NCBI GenBank assembly: GCA_036785705.1
Contig: JAWUZG010000332.1
Span: forward strand, 4,774,001-4,838,000
DNA: 64,000 nucleotides
Direction of reading: 5' to 3'
Origin: Acanthornis magna
Taxonomy: Eukaryota; Chordata; Aves; Passeriformes; Acanthizidae
Shown here: positions 1 to 10,570 of the stretch, in pieces
Layout: every line of letters begins with the position of its first letter
Numbering within the stretch: position 1 is the stretch's first letter
Made by a program: the position numbers and the translations under genes
Notes under the pieces: model-generated
Seen by the model: the letters and a program-made list of their open reading frames with translations, nothing else
What the model was told of the DNA's origin: nothing
Databases searched by the model: none

Positions 1-640
1 ACCAGGCAAGATCCAGGGGACATGGGACAGCCAGGACTATGCCAGGGACACCTCCTGCACCATGAGCTCTGTCATTCTGTGGTGTGATACCCCCAGGAGC
101 CCCTTCCAGACGCTCTCCCCAGAGCCAGGGCTGTGGTGAGCCGGTGCAGGACCCCCCTGGGGTGAGCAGGAAGGAGCTGAGGCATCGAAAGATGCCGGGT
201 CCACCCGGCTGCTCTGAGCCCCCCAAACTCCCCATCCCTCCACCTCACACCCCCATGAAGGCAGATGGCAGCGCGGGAGGGCTGAGACACAGCGCTGCCA
301 TTCCCAGGGCAGGAGCCACCCTGGGTGCAGGTCTGGGAGCTGCGGGGCGGTGGCCGCGGGCCAGTGAAGATGCAGAGTGGAAAGCAGGCACGGAAAATGG
401 GTTGGAGCTCCCCACCCGTCAGCATCCCTGGAGGCAGCACCCAGCACCCCCCGAGCCCTAACCCCCCCTGTTCTCATGCAAAACAGCCGAGCCGGGGCTG
501 GGCTGGAGGCCTGAGATACGCCAGAACAAAATCCCACCTTCCCGATAATGCCTTTTATTGGACTAGGTGACACGCAGGCTTTAGGGGGATAGCGGGAGAA
601 TCCTCTCGGCTCATCCGCAGAAAGGATTTCCACAGCCCTC
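1..640. other. Single-copy GC-rich DNA, no gene seen
   Basis: No domain, repeat family or RNA gene is recognisable. Open frames here are short, overlap on both strands and have proline/serine/glycine-rich, non-protein-like composition. The last 100 bp become less GC-rich and lead into the island that follows. Confidence 0.6.
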
Positions 641-944
641 GCGGCGGCTTGTCAGTCCCTGAAGAGTTATTACCTCCCGACGCAGGGCTGTGTCTGCCGG
701 CGGCTCAGCGCCGGCCCTGCCCCTCTTTGCTGCTTACAAAGATTACGCCGCCTCGGAATAAGCTCCGTGGAGCGCTGCTGCCGTCGCATCAGACAGGGGC
801 TAATCAGAAAATTAGCAGGGAAAGAAACTTTGTGGCAGGAACTTATCTCCGGCGCGGGCGCGTTGTCGCTCCGGCTGCGGCTGCTCCCGCTCCCACACCC
901 AGCCCTCGGGGCAAAACTTCCTTGGATTGAGGCGCTTAAACCTG
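640..944. promoter_or_regulatory. Candidate conserved non-coding island 1
   Basis: A mixed CpG-rich and AT-rich block. At 799-816 a 6-bp inverted repeat, GCTAAT and ATTAGC, is separated by CAGAAA, giving two facing TAAT-type homeodomain cores. Several CpGs flank it (around 690-710 and 850-880). It abuts the 3' end of a CR1 fragment. Enhancer status is inferred from texture only. Confidence 0.4.
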
Positions 945-1725
945 GGACAACTTCATCTCGTTCCACCCCCTGCCATGGGCAGGGACATCTTCCACTGTCC
1001 CAGGCTGCTCCAAGCCCTGTCCAGCCTGGCCTTGGACACTGCCAGGGATCCAGGGGCAGCCACAGCTTCTCTGGGCACCTGTGCCAGGGCCTGCCCACCC
1101 TCCCAGGGAACAATTCCTTCCCAATAGCCCATCCATCCCTGCCCTCTGGCAGTGGGGAGCCATTCTCCCTTGTCCTGTCCTTTTCCAACATCCGTTGGAA
1201 ATAGTCTCTCTCCATCTTTCTTGTTGCTCCTTCAGGAGCTTCCGGTGGCTGGAAGGACACAATGAGGTTGCCCCAAACTCCTCTCCAGGCTGAACAATCC
1301 CAATTCTCCCAGTCTTTCCTCCCAGCAGAGCTGCTCCATCCTCTGCTCATCCTGGAGCCTCCTCTGGACTCTCTCCAGCAGCTCCAGCTCCTTCCTGTGC
1401 TGGGCCCAGGGCTGGGGCAGCTCTGCAGGTGGGGTCTCACCTGAGGGGCAGAGGGGCACAATCCCCCCTGCCCTGCTGCCCACGCTGGGGCTCAGCCCAG
1501 GGCTCGGGGGTTTCAGGGCTGGGGCAGGTCCAGCTCTGACCCACAGCACCCCCCGGTCCTTCTCTCAGGGCAGCTCCAGCTGCTCATCCTCAGCCTGGAC
1601 TGACCCCAGGGGTTGCCCCACCCCAGGGGCAGCACCAGCCCTCGGTGTTGTTAAACCTCGGGGTGTTACTCTTCAGGCTTGTTGAGATCCCTGTGGCCAT
1701 TTCTGGGCACCTCGGGACCCCTGCC
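945..1725 (-). mobile_element. CR1 LINE fragment, 5'-truncated
   Basis: On the plus strand this carries the reverse complement of the avian CR1 3' region: the CCATGGGCAGGGACA block near 975, the TGGCCTTGGACACTGCCAGG block near 1028, GGGGTCTCACCTGAGGGGCAGAG near 1433 in part, and GTTGTTAAACCTC near 1646. It is one of the longest copies in the window and reaches inward into the region normally reading for the pre-3' coding end. No usable frame remains. Established: CR1 is the dominant avian non-LTR retrotransposon and is usually 5'-truncated. Confidence 0.9.
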
Positions 1726-2084
1726 ACGCCTGGCTGATTGATGTGTCCTGTGTGGTGCCACCAATGCCGTGCTCACTCAGAGCAGAGGTGGTGTCACACC
1801 TGCGCTGGTGTGACATCCATCCCCATGCCGTGGTGGCATCCCAGGGAGCAGTGCTGCACACCCACTGCCACCCAGTCCTGTGCCAGGGGCAGGGGCAGGG
1901 GCCCCGAGTGGGACAGGGATCTCTCAGGGTCATTGAAATGTGCTGTTTGTGGTGCTCAGGCCAGGCAGAGTTACACGGCCCTGAGCCAGAAAATGACATT
2001 TACAGACCCTCCTCCTGCCAGCACCAGCCCCGACCTTTGCAGCCTTCATCAGTGCCACGTGCGTGTCCAGCGAGGGGACACGCA
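1726..2084. other. Single-copy GC-rich DNA
   Basis: No recognisable gene or repeat family. It contains scattered TGTGGTGCCA-like words but no clean tandem period. Confidence 0.5.
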
Positions 2085-2300
2085 GAGGGGACGGGAAGGG
2101 ACCCCTCCCCACTGCCCCCAACCCTACAGACCCTCTCTGGAACCCCACACGCAGTCATAGGGAGAGGACAGGGACCCTTTCCACCACCCCCAGCCCCACA
2201 GCCCCTCCCTGGCACCCCAGACACAGTGAAAAGAGGAGGGCAGGGACCCCTCCCCACTGTCCCCAGCCTCTCTGTGGGACCCCAAATGAAGTCATATCCC
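2085..2300. repeat. Tandem repeat, ~72-bp unit, about 3 copies
   Basis: The phrase GGGACCC(C/T)T recurs at about 2098, 2171 and 2243, giving a period of 72-73 bp. Each unit ends with a CCC-rich tract and a GT(C/G)A-type boundary. The copies are diverged. Because the period is divisible by 3, an apparent proline-rich open frame runs through it, which is an artefact. Confidence 0.75.
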
Positions 2301-2454
2301 GGCTCGGGGGCTCTTGGTGGGATGCCTGAGCCTCATATGGCGTTGGTGGCACTGAGGGCAGGGGGACAGGGACTCTGCTGGCACCCCCGTGCCCCCTGCC
2401 CGGCGCAGGGCAATACCAGCAGCCCCATTTGGCCACTGCCACGGCCCCAGTTTG

Positions 2455-2640
2455 GGAATGGTGGGTCCAGCCATAGCAACAGTTACTACGATTGCCTTTT
2501 CCCATACCCTTTTCCCGACTCCATCGTCTTCCCATGGCAGCTCTGGCGCTGCCGGGGATGTGTTTACAGGCAATTAAAGCTCATTAATTGCACGCAGAAG
2601 CAACAGAAGCCCCGCGGCAATGTGGGAGGGGTGAGTCCCG
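2455..2640. promoter_or_regulatory. Candidate conserved island 2 with RFX X-box-like site
   Basis: GC content drops here. CCATAGCAAC at 2471-2480 matches the RFX-family X-box half (CCATRGCAAC), and GCTCATTAATTGC follows near 2579. The island also holds a TTTACAGGCAATTAAAG stretch. Established: RFX proteins bind RYYNCCATRGCAAC-type sites. That this copy is used is inference. Confidence 0.4.
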
Positions 2641-4555
2641 CAGGGTACGGAGTCAGCCCCGGCCATTCCTGACAAATCCAGAGGGATGTGGGGGGCGAGC
2701 GGGGGTCTGCACCCCCCTGGGGTGATGCTGGGCTGAGCCTGGCCTGGGGCGATAGGCGGTGTGTGCGGGTGCTGTGATGGGTGTCACCCGCTCAGCAGCT
2801 CCATGGGGACATTAACCCAGACACCAAGAGCTGCCAGCACCAAACTGGCCGGCAAAGGGGTGAAACCCCCACCTACCTAGCCCTCCGGGGGATACCAGCC
2901 CCCTATTCCCCCCTCCAGCCCAGCGTTGTGCCCTGGGAATGAATCCAGCTCTGCTCTCGGCAGGAGGGAGCGGAGCAGGATCTCGCTCGAGGCTCTCTCT
3001 GCACGTGTCTGAGTAGAGCTGGCACCGGCAGGGGCCGAGCCGCTGCTCCCCAGCTCTGGAAAACATCGGGAAAACAATAGCGTTCGTTAGCAGGAGGAGA
3101 AAAACCTTCTCCCGGGCTGAAATGAGGCTTTGATTGGGAACAGATGCGGGAGAGAAGGGAGGAGGCAGGTACCCTCATGGCTCGGGCACAGGGCCAGCCG
3201 CCAGCCCACTCCTGCTCCTCGCTGCAGGGAAGGGAAGGGTCCCTTCCTGCCGTCCTGCCTGCTCCAGGGCTGCCAGGATGCTCAGGGGCTGCCCTGGCAG
3301 GCAGTGGGATGCCAGGGACAGGAGCAGGTGAAGGATGAACAGCGCCTGGGGTGCGCATGGCTGCTGGACACAGGTCCTTGGGTCCAATGCTGGGTGCCAG
3401 GCCATGGGCAGGGATCCCGCAGCATTCCTGGAGAGATGAGCTGTCTCCTGGCTGGGTGGGGTCGCTGCCGGGGGGATTCATGCACAGGGTGCTCTGCCGT
3501 ACCGGGAGGAGCTGCAATCCCAGGATTTATCCTGCCAGGAGGGACGTGGGATTGTGTGTGTGAGGCTGAGCCCTGTGCCCTAGAGCTGCAAGACCAGCAC
3601 AAGGAGTGCAGGCAAAATCCTGGTGTGGCTTCCACCTCCTCTTCCTCATCCTCCTCCAGCGCTGGCAGCAGGGCCAGCAGGACAAGCCACAGCTCTGCCA
3701 GGCTGAGGCCAAGGGCACAGCTCAAAATAAAGACTAATCACGCTGCTGCTGAAATCCCGTGCCCTCCTGCCCACAGAGAGCCTGGTGTGCGTGAAGCCGC
3801 GCCCCGGGGTGTCGGCAGAAGTGCTCGGGGGCACGGTGCTGTCAGCAGGAGATGGAGAACGGCTCAGCAGGGCCTGACCCTGCGCCGGCTCTCCCTCGCT
3901 CCCTCTCGCGCTCCCTCTTTCCTGCAGGGCTGTGATGGAGGCTTGTGGGGGGAGCAGGAGGTGCAGGAAGGGTGTGGAACTGTCCACTGCTGGATCTGGG
4001 CTCAGGAATGTCCTGCCAGCCATGTGGGAAAGAAGAGAGCACCACGCTGCCCTTTGGAAGCCCCCAAATCCCCCCAACAAGACCTGCAGAGGGTCCTCAC
4101 CCCCCTCTGAGGCAGCACAAGCCTTTTCCCCTCCATACACCCGCTCCCAAGGCTGGGAGGCGGCCATGCCCTCATTCCTGGGAAGGGATGCAGCGGGGTG
4201 GGAAGGGATGCAGAGCTCACCCCGAGAGGCTGCAGGCACCCACCCAAGCCCACGTCACCCCACCACGCTCTGCCCCACTGCTGGGTGACACTGAGGGGGC
4301 TGCCAGAACACAGCTGGGGTTGTCAGCATCAGTACTCACGTGAGCCAGAGAATCCCGGCACACCGGGGAGTGGGAAGGGCTCCGTTCACCTCTCCCCCTG
4401 GCTCGGTGGCAGCAGCACCAGCGCCTCTGGGAGCTGCTTGGCCCCCTTTAACCCTTTCCCCGGCAGGGCTGGTTGCCAGCGGGCCTGGTCCCCCCGCGCC
4501 CCCCGCCCTCGGCAGCGGCTCCGGCGGGAGGCAATCGGCAGGCGCGCGCTGCGGA
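2641..4555. other. Single-copy GC-rich DNA, no gene seen
   Basis: About 1.9 kb without a supportable gene. The longest frame (326 codons on the plus strand, from 3130) is serine/glycine/proline-rich with no domain, and a minus-strand frame overlaps it, which is typical of GC-rich non-coding DNA. There is a small TCC/TCA run near 3634-3657. A short AT-rich patch at 3718-3755 could be a small island. Confidence 0.55.
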
Positions 4556-4760
4556 GCGGCGCTTTTCTTCTCTAATCTTCTTATTTCATTTTAGCATTTA
4601 CAATACAGCCAGCCGGTAATCCTGACATCAAACACGCCACGCGCACTTTCAAGCTGCACCGACGTCAGGCTGCGCGAGCGCTGGCAGGAGCTGCCAGCAC
4701 CGACGGCTGCAGATAACACGCGCAAGAAAGACAAGGAAAGCGGCTCTGCCAGCGGGATGA
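4556..4760. promoter_or_regulatory. Candidate conserved island 3
   Basis: An abrupt switch from a CpG-rich stretch (4485-4562) to pyrimidine/AT-rich DNA. The island contains CGACGTCA near 4660 (CRE-like) and CAGATAAC near 4710 (GATA-like). Neither strand encodes a recognisable peptide. Regulatory role inferred. Confidence 0.4.
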
Positions 4761-5395
4761 GCAGGCACCGCGTCCTCCAGAGCCCTCGGGCCACCCGCAA
4801 GGTGCCCCGCCGTGGGGGTGCCCCGCTTTGGGGGTGCCCTGGGTGCAGGAGCCGTGGCTGGGGTGAGGTGGGTGCTGCAGGGCGGGTTAGGTCTCTAGCG
4901 AGAGGTTGGAGTCACAGTCATGTGAGGTGGCAGGGCTGGGTGATCCTGCTGGTGCCCACTCGTCCACCTCCCGCTCCCCTGGAGCTGCACGGACCTCTGG
5001 CATCCTGGGGAGCAGTGCTGGACACCCTTGGGTGGTGCCAGTGCCACCCTGTCCTGTGCCATGGGGAAGGGCACGGGAACCAGGGGCAATCTCAATGCTG
5101 GAGCCTCTTCTCAGCCTTCACCTCACTGGGGCACCCTTCGGTTTCTGGACGTGGCAGCTGGACCTTGGCTGGGGTACCTGGAGCATCCCTCTGGAATGCT
5201 GGAATGTGCCCCCTCCCCAGCAGGAGGGCAGGCAGGGACAGCTATGTACTTGGGGTGGGGACAGTGTGTGACACCACAGGCATCACCCTCATGGGCTGCA
5301 CTGGGCTGGTGTGGCAGAGACATCACAGCCCACAATGCTCATGAGTCCCTTTCCCTTGTCACCAGCTCTTCTTTGGTGGACACCAATTGCTAGGA
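4761..5395. other. Single-copy GC-rich DNA
   Basis: No gene or known repeat seen. Overlapping open frames on both strands lack protein-like composition. Confidence 0.5.
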
Positions 5396-5625
5396 CAGCA
5401 ATTCCTGAGGGTGGGCAGGCCCTGGCACAGGTGCCCAGAGAAGCGGTGGCTGTCCCTGGATCCCTGGAATGTCCAAGGCCAGGCTGGACAGGGCTTGGAG
5501 CAGCCTGGGACAGTGGAAGGTGTCCCTGCCATGGCAGGGGTGGAATGGGATGAGGTTTAAGGTCCCTTCCAACCCAACCCAACCCAACCCAACCCAACCC
5601 AACCCAATGCATCCTGGGATTTCAT
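5396..5625 (+). mobile_element. CR1 LINE 3' fragment, plus orientation
   Basis: Reads in the sense direction: GGTGGGCAGGCCCTGG near 5411, then GCCCAGAGAAGC, CCAAGGCCAGGCTGGACAGG near 5472, CCATGGCAGGGGTGGAATGG near 5529 and TTTAAGGTCCCTTCC near 5555. The usual AACCCAAACCATTCTG tail has become a pentamer microsatellite, after which CATCCTGGGATTTC marks the 3' end. Confidence 0.9.
5569..5607. repeat. (CCAAC)n microsatellite inside a CR1 tail
   Basis: About eight CCAAC units sit exactly where the CR1 consensus has CCAACCCAAACC. The array therefore most likely grew in place from the element's own tail after insertion. Confidence 0.95.
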
Positions 5626-6180
5626 TAAACACTTCCCTGCTCCCACTGCAGTGACACAGATCCACCAGCATTTGCTGAGTCCCTGGGGTTGCTTTTCTTT
5701 CCCAGCCTGGTGTCCTGCACTCATTTCCAGCGGCTGGGACATTCCTGGAGTTTTCTTGGAGCAGAAATGTTGAGCAGGGCTGCATCAGAGGAGGGGACTG
5801 AAGGGTAGAGAAAGGCAGAAAAGCTGGAGCAATCATTAAATCCCCTCTCAGGCCCTGCTGAGGATGGGACCCTGCTGGGATCCCTCTCGTGGTGGTACCT
5901 CAAGACACCCTGAGGCTCAACAAAGCTTTGCTGCATGCCAGGATGGTGTCCTGTGCCCACACAGTTTCCCCATCCTCTTCCTCAGCCCATGGAGGAGGAA
6001 GGAGCTCAGCAAACACAGGCTCTGCCTGGTGCTGGCAGCACCAGGGGATGTGAGGAATGAGGAGGAGGAGAAGGGCTCGTGTCCCCACGCAAACCTCAAA
6101 CCTCCCCCTTGCTCCCTTGCCAGGTGCACACCGGTGCTAGTGTAGGGTCACTCCCCCACGGAACAGTCTCAGGTCTAATC
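5626..6180. other. Single-copy DNA
   Basis: No gene or repeat family is recognised. Composition is moderately GC-rich. Confidence 0.5.
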
Positions 6181-6229
6181 CATGTCTCAATATTTGGGAT
6201 TTAATCAGCACTGAAGTAAGTAGCTTTTG

Positions 6230-6230
<1 letters not shown>

Positions 6231-6265
<35 letters not shown>
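6231..6265. repeat. Poly(T) tract, 35 uninterrupted T
   Basis: Thirty-five consecutive T residues, followed by a CCCCTTCCTTTCCC pyrimidine tract. No element with a poly(A) 3' end is recognisable next to it, so it is annotated as a mononucleotide run only. The length is likely to be polymorphic or prone to sequencing error. Confidence 0.95.
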
Positions 6266-6545
6266 CCCCTTCCTTTCCCTCTTTTAAGGCAGCGAAGAGC
6301 TGCGACTCAATAGGAATTAATTTGCCTAATTAGTGTCTTTGGGAAGCTCTCCCTCCTGCGCATGCCTCGATGGGGGGGATTCCAGGGCTTGGGGACGCGC
6401 TCTGGAGGCTGTGCCTGGTGGGAGCTGCCCGGGATCCTGCCCTGACCTCCTCCTGCTGCTCCCGACGGCCCTGCCCCGCATCCCGCAGGATCCCACCAGC
6501 ACCAGGGAGTGCCCATCGCTGTGGTGGCACCCACGGGGACCGGCC

Positions 6546-6566
6546 GGGGTGGGCACGGGGCGGGGG
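6546..6566 (+). other. G-quadruplex motif
   Basis: Four G-runs (4, 3, 4 and 5 G) are separated by T, CAC and C, so the canonical G3+N1-7 rule is met. It lies in a CpG-rich patch (about 6530-6600) directly upstream of an AT-rich candidate enhancer. Confidence 0.8.
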
Positions 6567-6599
6567 CCGGCCCGGGGGTGCGGGAGCGGGCGGCTGCCA

Positions 6600-6925
6600 G
6601 GGAAGATGAATGGTTTTAATCACACCGCTTACAGGGCACCATCTGAAGTTTCGTGTAAGTTATGATAGCGACAGTTTGCACGAAAATTGTATTTCCAGGC
6701 TTCATTGACTGGCTTAATGAGAATCTTTACGTGTCAGATATTAAATTAAGAAATTAAAGAGCTGTTTCGGTGTGTATAGACTCCTTCCCTCGCACTGAGC
6801 TGCTTCTTCCAGATCAATCAGGAACGCGCCTCTAGAAAAGATGGGAGAAGCCTTTGATTTTCTGTCACCGGGGAAGTGAATCTAATACGCGTTGGCACCT
6901 AATTCATGTTTTATTAAAAGGCATG
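6600..6925. promoter_or_regulatory. Candidate conserved island 4
   Basis: About 325 bp of AT-rich, high-complexity DNA in GC-rich surroundings. It includes GGTTTTAATCACACC (6612-6626), CTGGCTTAATGAG near 6710, ATATTAAATTAAGAAATTAAAG near 6738 and CACCTAATTCATG near 6896. It is rich in homeodomain-type cores and bounded on the left by a CpG/G4 patch. The texture is that of a deeply conserved developmental enhancer, but this is inference without alignment. Confidence 0.5.
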
Positions 6926-7429
6926 AGGTGGATGCTGCCGGCCCCCGCCTCTGCCCGCTGCCCTCTCTCCGCCCGCGCCGCTCGGGGAGGAGGGAGCGGC
7001 CCCGGCTCCGCCACCCTCCGCTCTCGGGGCTGCCTGGCTGTCACACGTGTCCCAAATGCCAGCATCCCGAGGCTGGGGGCACCGGGACGTGCAAGGCACT
7101 GGCTGCGCTAGCCAGAGATTAAGGTCAGCTTGGCAAAAGCCACGTTGGAATCACTAGGTTGGAAAATATTGCTGCTCTCCTGTGTGGCATCCCTGCTTTC
7201 CTTCCTGTGCTGGCTGAGTTTGACCTGAATTCCCTGATCCTTTCGGTCTTCCCTCGGATTTTGCTGGGAATGGGTGCTCAGCCAGCAACTCCCCTGCTGG
7301 TGGGGAATGGGGAAGGTGTCACAACCACGGGGAGGGGCTCGGGTGGCCCGAGGACATGGAGCAGGGCTGGGCATGGACAGGCTCCTGGGCTTGGTGAGCT
7401 GGACAGGGCAGAGAACCACTGAATGCCAC
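6926..7429. other. Single-copy DNA with CpG-rich left part
   Basis: CpG-rich to about 7080, then ordinary. Around 7149-7170 the words GGAATCACTAGGTTGGAAAA resemble the very end of a minus-strand CR1, too short for a firm call. No gene is seen. Confidence 0.4.
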
Positions 7430-7740
7430 GGACACTGGAGATAAACACCCGACACAGGGATGTGGAGAGTAATTCTGAGATCAGGGACCCCAGGATGACT
7501 GTCCCAAGGCAGGGACACCCAGGTTCAGCAGGGATCAATGCCCTGGGAGAGGAGATCCAGGGACACCAGGGATAAATGCTCCTGGGTGAGGCCATCCAGG
7601 GACACCGAGGATAAATGGCCCTGGATGGCATCACCCAGGGACACCAGGGATAAATACCCCCATTTAGAGGCATGCAGGGACACTGGAGATAACCCCTGGA
7701 GCAGGACATGCTGGGACAGTGCAGATAAGTTGGGGACACC
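7430..7740. repeat. Minisatellite, 39-bp unit
   Basis: The core CAGGGACACC(A/G)(G)GGATAAA recurs about every 39 bp between 7500 and 7720, with poorer copies at the edges. Because 39 is a multiple of 3, a 13-residue repeat containing RDT-DK appears in one frame. There is no evidence that it is translated. Confidence 0.85.
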
Positions 7741-8099
7741 AGTCAGCTCAGTGGGAGTCCAGATGGGATGTGTCTGTGTTTTCTGATCCACCTGGACCCT
7801 GTCATGGAGAAACTTGGGGACACTTTGGTCACAGAAGGGGGAGAGGGGCATCAGTCTCTCTCAGGATGCTTGGATGAACCCCAATCCCTGGTGGTCATCA
7901 CACCTGGATGGAGTCCTGGCACTGTCCCTGTCCCCTCACCACATCTCCACCTCCCAAAGCCAAAGGTGGGGAGAGGAAGGTGGTGCTGTTACAAACTGTC
8001 TGTCAGGGCAGAAAAAATCCCCCCTCCAGGCCCCTGAGCACCACCATCCATCTTCAGCTCCCTGTGCTGGCCCTGGCTTCTCCTTGTGCAGGGAAACTT

Positions 8100-8260
8100 G
8101 GAGTAAACAGCTTAATTTGGCACTAATATGAGTGGTGACATTGCGTGCCGTGTCACCTATCGATTCGCAGCTGCACGGCCCCATCAGTCATTCGGGCTTT
8201 TCCACTTTTTGATATTACAATTGGAAGGGATCAACCTCCCTGCAGTCCTGGGCTGGACTC
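8100..8260. promoter_or_regulatory. Candidate conserved island 5
   Basis: Lower GC and higher complexity than the flanks: AGCTTAATTTGGCACTAATA near 8109, CACCTATCGATTCGCAGC near 8154 and TTTTTGATATTACAATTGG near 8205. No coding potential. Regulatory role inferred. Confidence 0.35.
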
Positions 8261-8284
8261 TCCATGTCTGTCCCTCAGCCCTGT

Positions 8285-8505
8285 GGCCAGGGACCCTCTG
8301 TCCCTGCAGGAGCCTGGTCCCAGTGTCACCAGCCCTGTCCCCACTGCTGGGAGTCCGTGTCCCTATGTGAGCCTTGTCCCTGTGTCATCAACCCTCTCCC
8401 CACTGCTGAGGACCCCATGTCCCCTCAGGAGGCTGGTCCTGGTGTCACCAGCCCCCTCCCCACTCCCGGAGCCCCCGTGTCCCTGCAGGAGGCTTTTTCT
8501 GGTGC
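8285..8505. repeat. Tandem repeat, 60-bp unit, ~3.5 copies
   Basis: GTGTCA(C/T)C recurs at 8323, 8382 and 8442, each time followed by a CCCCACT block and a TGTCCC block. The period is 59-60 bp. The proline/leucine-rich frames through it are repeat artefacts. Confidence 0.85.
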
Positions 8506-8669
8506 TGCTCCCACATCCCATGGGACATACTTGGGTACAAAAGGTGATGTGGGAGAACCTGGAGCCACGGTGTCCCCTCCAACAAGAACTGGGTGCCAGG
8601 ATGCCTGCAGAGATGGTGCCCCCAGGCTCCTGGCTCAGCAGGACATCGGTGCCGCTGTCCCCAGGCCAT

Positions 8670-9010
8670 GGCCAGGCTGGCCGAGGTGCCGTCACCGCCG
8701 CGCCAGCCCACCCCGGCAGCCGGGCACCCCGCTGGCCCTGCCTAAATGTCTCATTAAAGGGATTTGCGGGGCTGCTGAGCCGGGCTGTAATCTGGCGCTT
8801 ACCGTTCATTTGTTCCAGCATCTCAGGCAGTCGGCAAAGGTCGTTGGATCTTTAATTACGGGGAGACAAGCGGCGGGCGCAGCGGGGAGGAGGAACAGCT
8901 GCGGGCGGCGGGCAGGCGGCCCGAGAGCGGCGAGCGCGGCTAACGAGGGAGAAGCTTTCTGCCCTCGGGACCCGGCAGGCGACACGAGCGTTGTCACAGC
9001 GCCGTTGTCA
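8670..9010. promoter_or_regulatory. CpG-rich element with embedded AT-rich motif core
   Basis: CpG-dense flanks (8675-8735 and 8865-8960) enclose an AT-richer core with GTCTCATTAAAGGG near 8748, GTAATCTGGCGCTTACCG near 8788 and TCTTTAATTACGGGG near 8851. This architecture suits a distal promoter or CpG-island enhancer. No transcript structure can be assigned. Confidence 0.45.
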
Positions 9011-9069
9011 CAGCCAGCCAGCCCATAGCCTGGCTGCGCAGTGACCGCAACCTCGCCTGGCATTGCCCC

Positions 9070-9123
9070 TTCCTCCTCCTCCTCCTCCTCCTCCTCCTCC
9101 TCCTCCTTCTCCTCCTCCTCCTC
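9070..9123. repeat. (TCC)n microsatellite
   Basis: A near-perfect TCC/CTC triplet run with one TTC interruption near 9107. It yields long poly-Ser or poly-Arg in translated frames, which should be ignored. The homopurine/homopyrimidine asymmetry gives triplex potential. Confidence 0.95.
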
Positions 9124-9570
9124 TTTGACGGTGTCACCTGCCCCGCGGCGCCAGCACAGCCCGGCTCGTCACCTTCCCGCTCCTCCCATACCGTGGGACA
9201 CGATGGGTGCCCGGTTGGGTGTGCGTGGAGGTGGCCGTGCCTGTGCCGGGTTGAGCAGGGTGGCCGGAGGTCAACTGGGACGAGCCAGAATTCCCAGCTG
9301 GCAAAACCCCTGGGATGTGTTGACACCTCACGTGCCCAGGCAGGAGTCTGCGTGTGCTCCCTGCCCCCAAAGCCGTGCCGGGTGGAGGTGGCGGCTGCGG
9401 CAGCGCTGCGGGGGTGTTGGGGGTGGGCTGTGTGTGATTGTACAGGCAGCTCGCAGGGCTGAGCATTCCTGGGGGTGTGAGGGGGGCTGTGAGGGGTGTT
9501 CGAGCCCGTGGGGGTGTTTCGGAATGCCCCAGTCCCAAAGGATGCGTGTGGATGTGTGCACGGACATGGC

Positions 9571-9695
9571 TTGGATGGAGCTCTGAGCGACCTGGGCTGG
9601 TGGAACCTGTCCTGCCCATGGCAGGGGGTGGAACGAGATGGGCTTTAAGGTCCTTTCCCACACAAACCATTCTGGGATTACACGATTTTATGATC
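9571..9695 (+). mobile_element. CR1 LINE 3' end, plus orientation
   Basis: TGGATGGAGCTCTGAGCGACCTGG is followed by the CCATGGCAGGGGGTGGAACG block, GGGCTTTAAGGTCC near 9640, and the 3' terminal ACAAACCATTCTGGGATTA with ACGATTTTATGATCC. Only about the last 125 bp of the element survive. Confidence 0.9.
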
Positions 9696-9699
9696 CAGG

Positions 9700-10565
9700 T
9701 TGAATTCCAGGTGTACACACACACTCCATGTGTGACCACTGAGCGCTTGTGTGACACGGAGCCATGGAGTGTGTGTCCTGCCCAGGGGCCCGAGGATGTC
9801 GTGAGGCTGACAGGGCTACAACGAGCGAGTGGCAGCGGGATGGGCTGGAGGGAAAGTCACACCATTATCCCTCCCCTGCGTGCGGAGCAGTCCCGATCAT
9901 TAACGGGCTGTCACTTCCCGTGCTGACAGGTGGGATCAGTGCCTGACACCGGCAACGAGGCGCTCCGGGGGTCTTGGGGTGGCAGGCAGGGCCCGTGGAT
10001 TGTGCTGTCACCTCCCTCTCCCTGCCCATTGCTCTGCTTGGCCCGGCCCCCCAGCCTGGCCAGGCGATGTCGTGCAGCCCTCCCGCTGTCCCTCCCGCTG
10101 TCCCCACGGGCTGCCAAACGTGCTGGGGGGTGCAAAGGCTCTGCCCTCCGCTGCCAGGGGTCCCTGCAGCGCTCGGAGTGCCCCCGGGGCTGGCTGCAGC
10201 CTGAGTGACAGCCTGTCGCGTTAATGAGCCCCGCTGCCAGGCCCGATGGCTGACACCCGCGGCCACCTCCTCGGGCCATCCCTGGGGGCTTGCCACCGTC
10301 AGGCACGGCCGGAGGAGCTCTGGGGCGGGTGGGGGTGACGCTGATGCCGTCCTTTCTCCTGAACGTCACTGGGGAGCTGCCTGGCTTTCCCTGACCCCCG
10401 CAGTCAGGGGGTTCCAAGAGGTGCAGAGTGCTGCCCATGCTGCTGGCATGCAGGGACGCGGGAGTGTCCCCTGCCTGTCCCCAGCCATCCTGGGCAGGGC
10501 GGAAGGGGCTGGAGACAGACTGAGCCTGGCCAGGGCTGTCAGTCACGGTGGGCACTGGGCACAGC
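9700..10565. other. Single-copy GC-rich DNA
   Basis: No gene seen. Frames on both strands overlap and are Ala/Gly/Pro/Arg-rich. A GTTCGAGCC word at about 9499, just to the left, was checked as a tRNA B box and rejected. Confidence 0.5.
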
Positions 10566-10570
10566 ATCAT

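Noticed and set aside
3403..3425. CCATGGGCAGGGATCCC resembling the CR1 core
   Set aside because: Flanking bases do not continue the CR1 consensus on either side, so it is probably chance.
7149..7170. Possible CR1 terminus (GGAATCACTAGGTTGGAAAA)
   Set aside because: Only about 20 bp match; noted in the feature text but too short to call as an element.
9041..9326. Poly-Arg or poly-Ser protein across the TCC run
   Set aside because: Translation of a triplet microsatellite; no flanking coding evidence.
9430..9520. Possible tRNA (GTTCGAGCC B-box-like word near 9499)
   Set aside because: No matching A box, acceptor stem or anticodon arm could be folded from the surrounding sequence.
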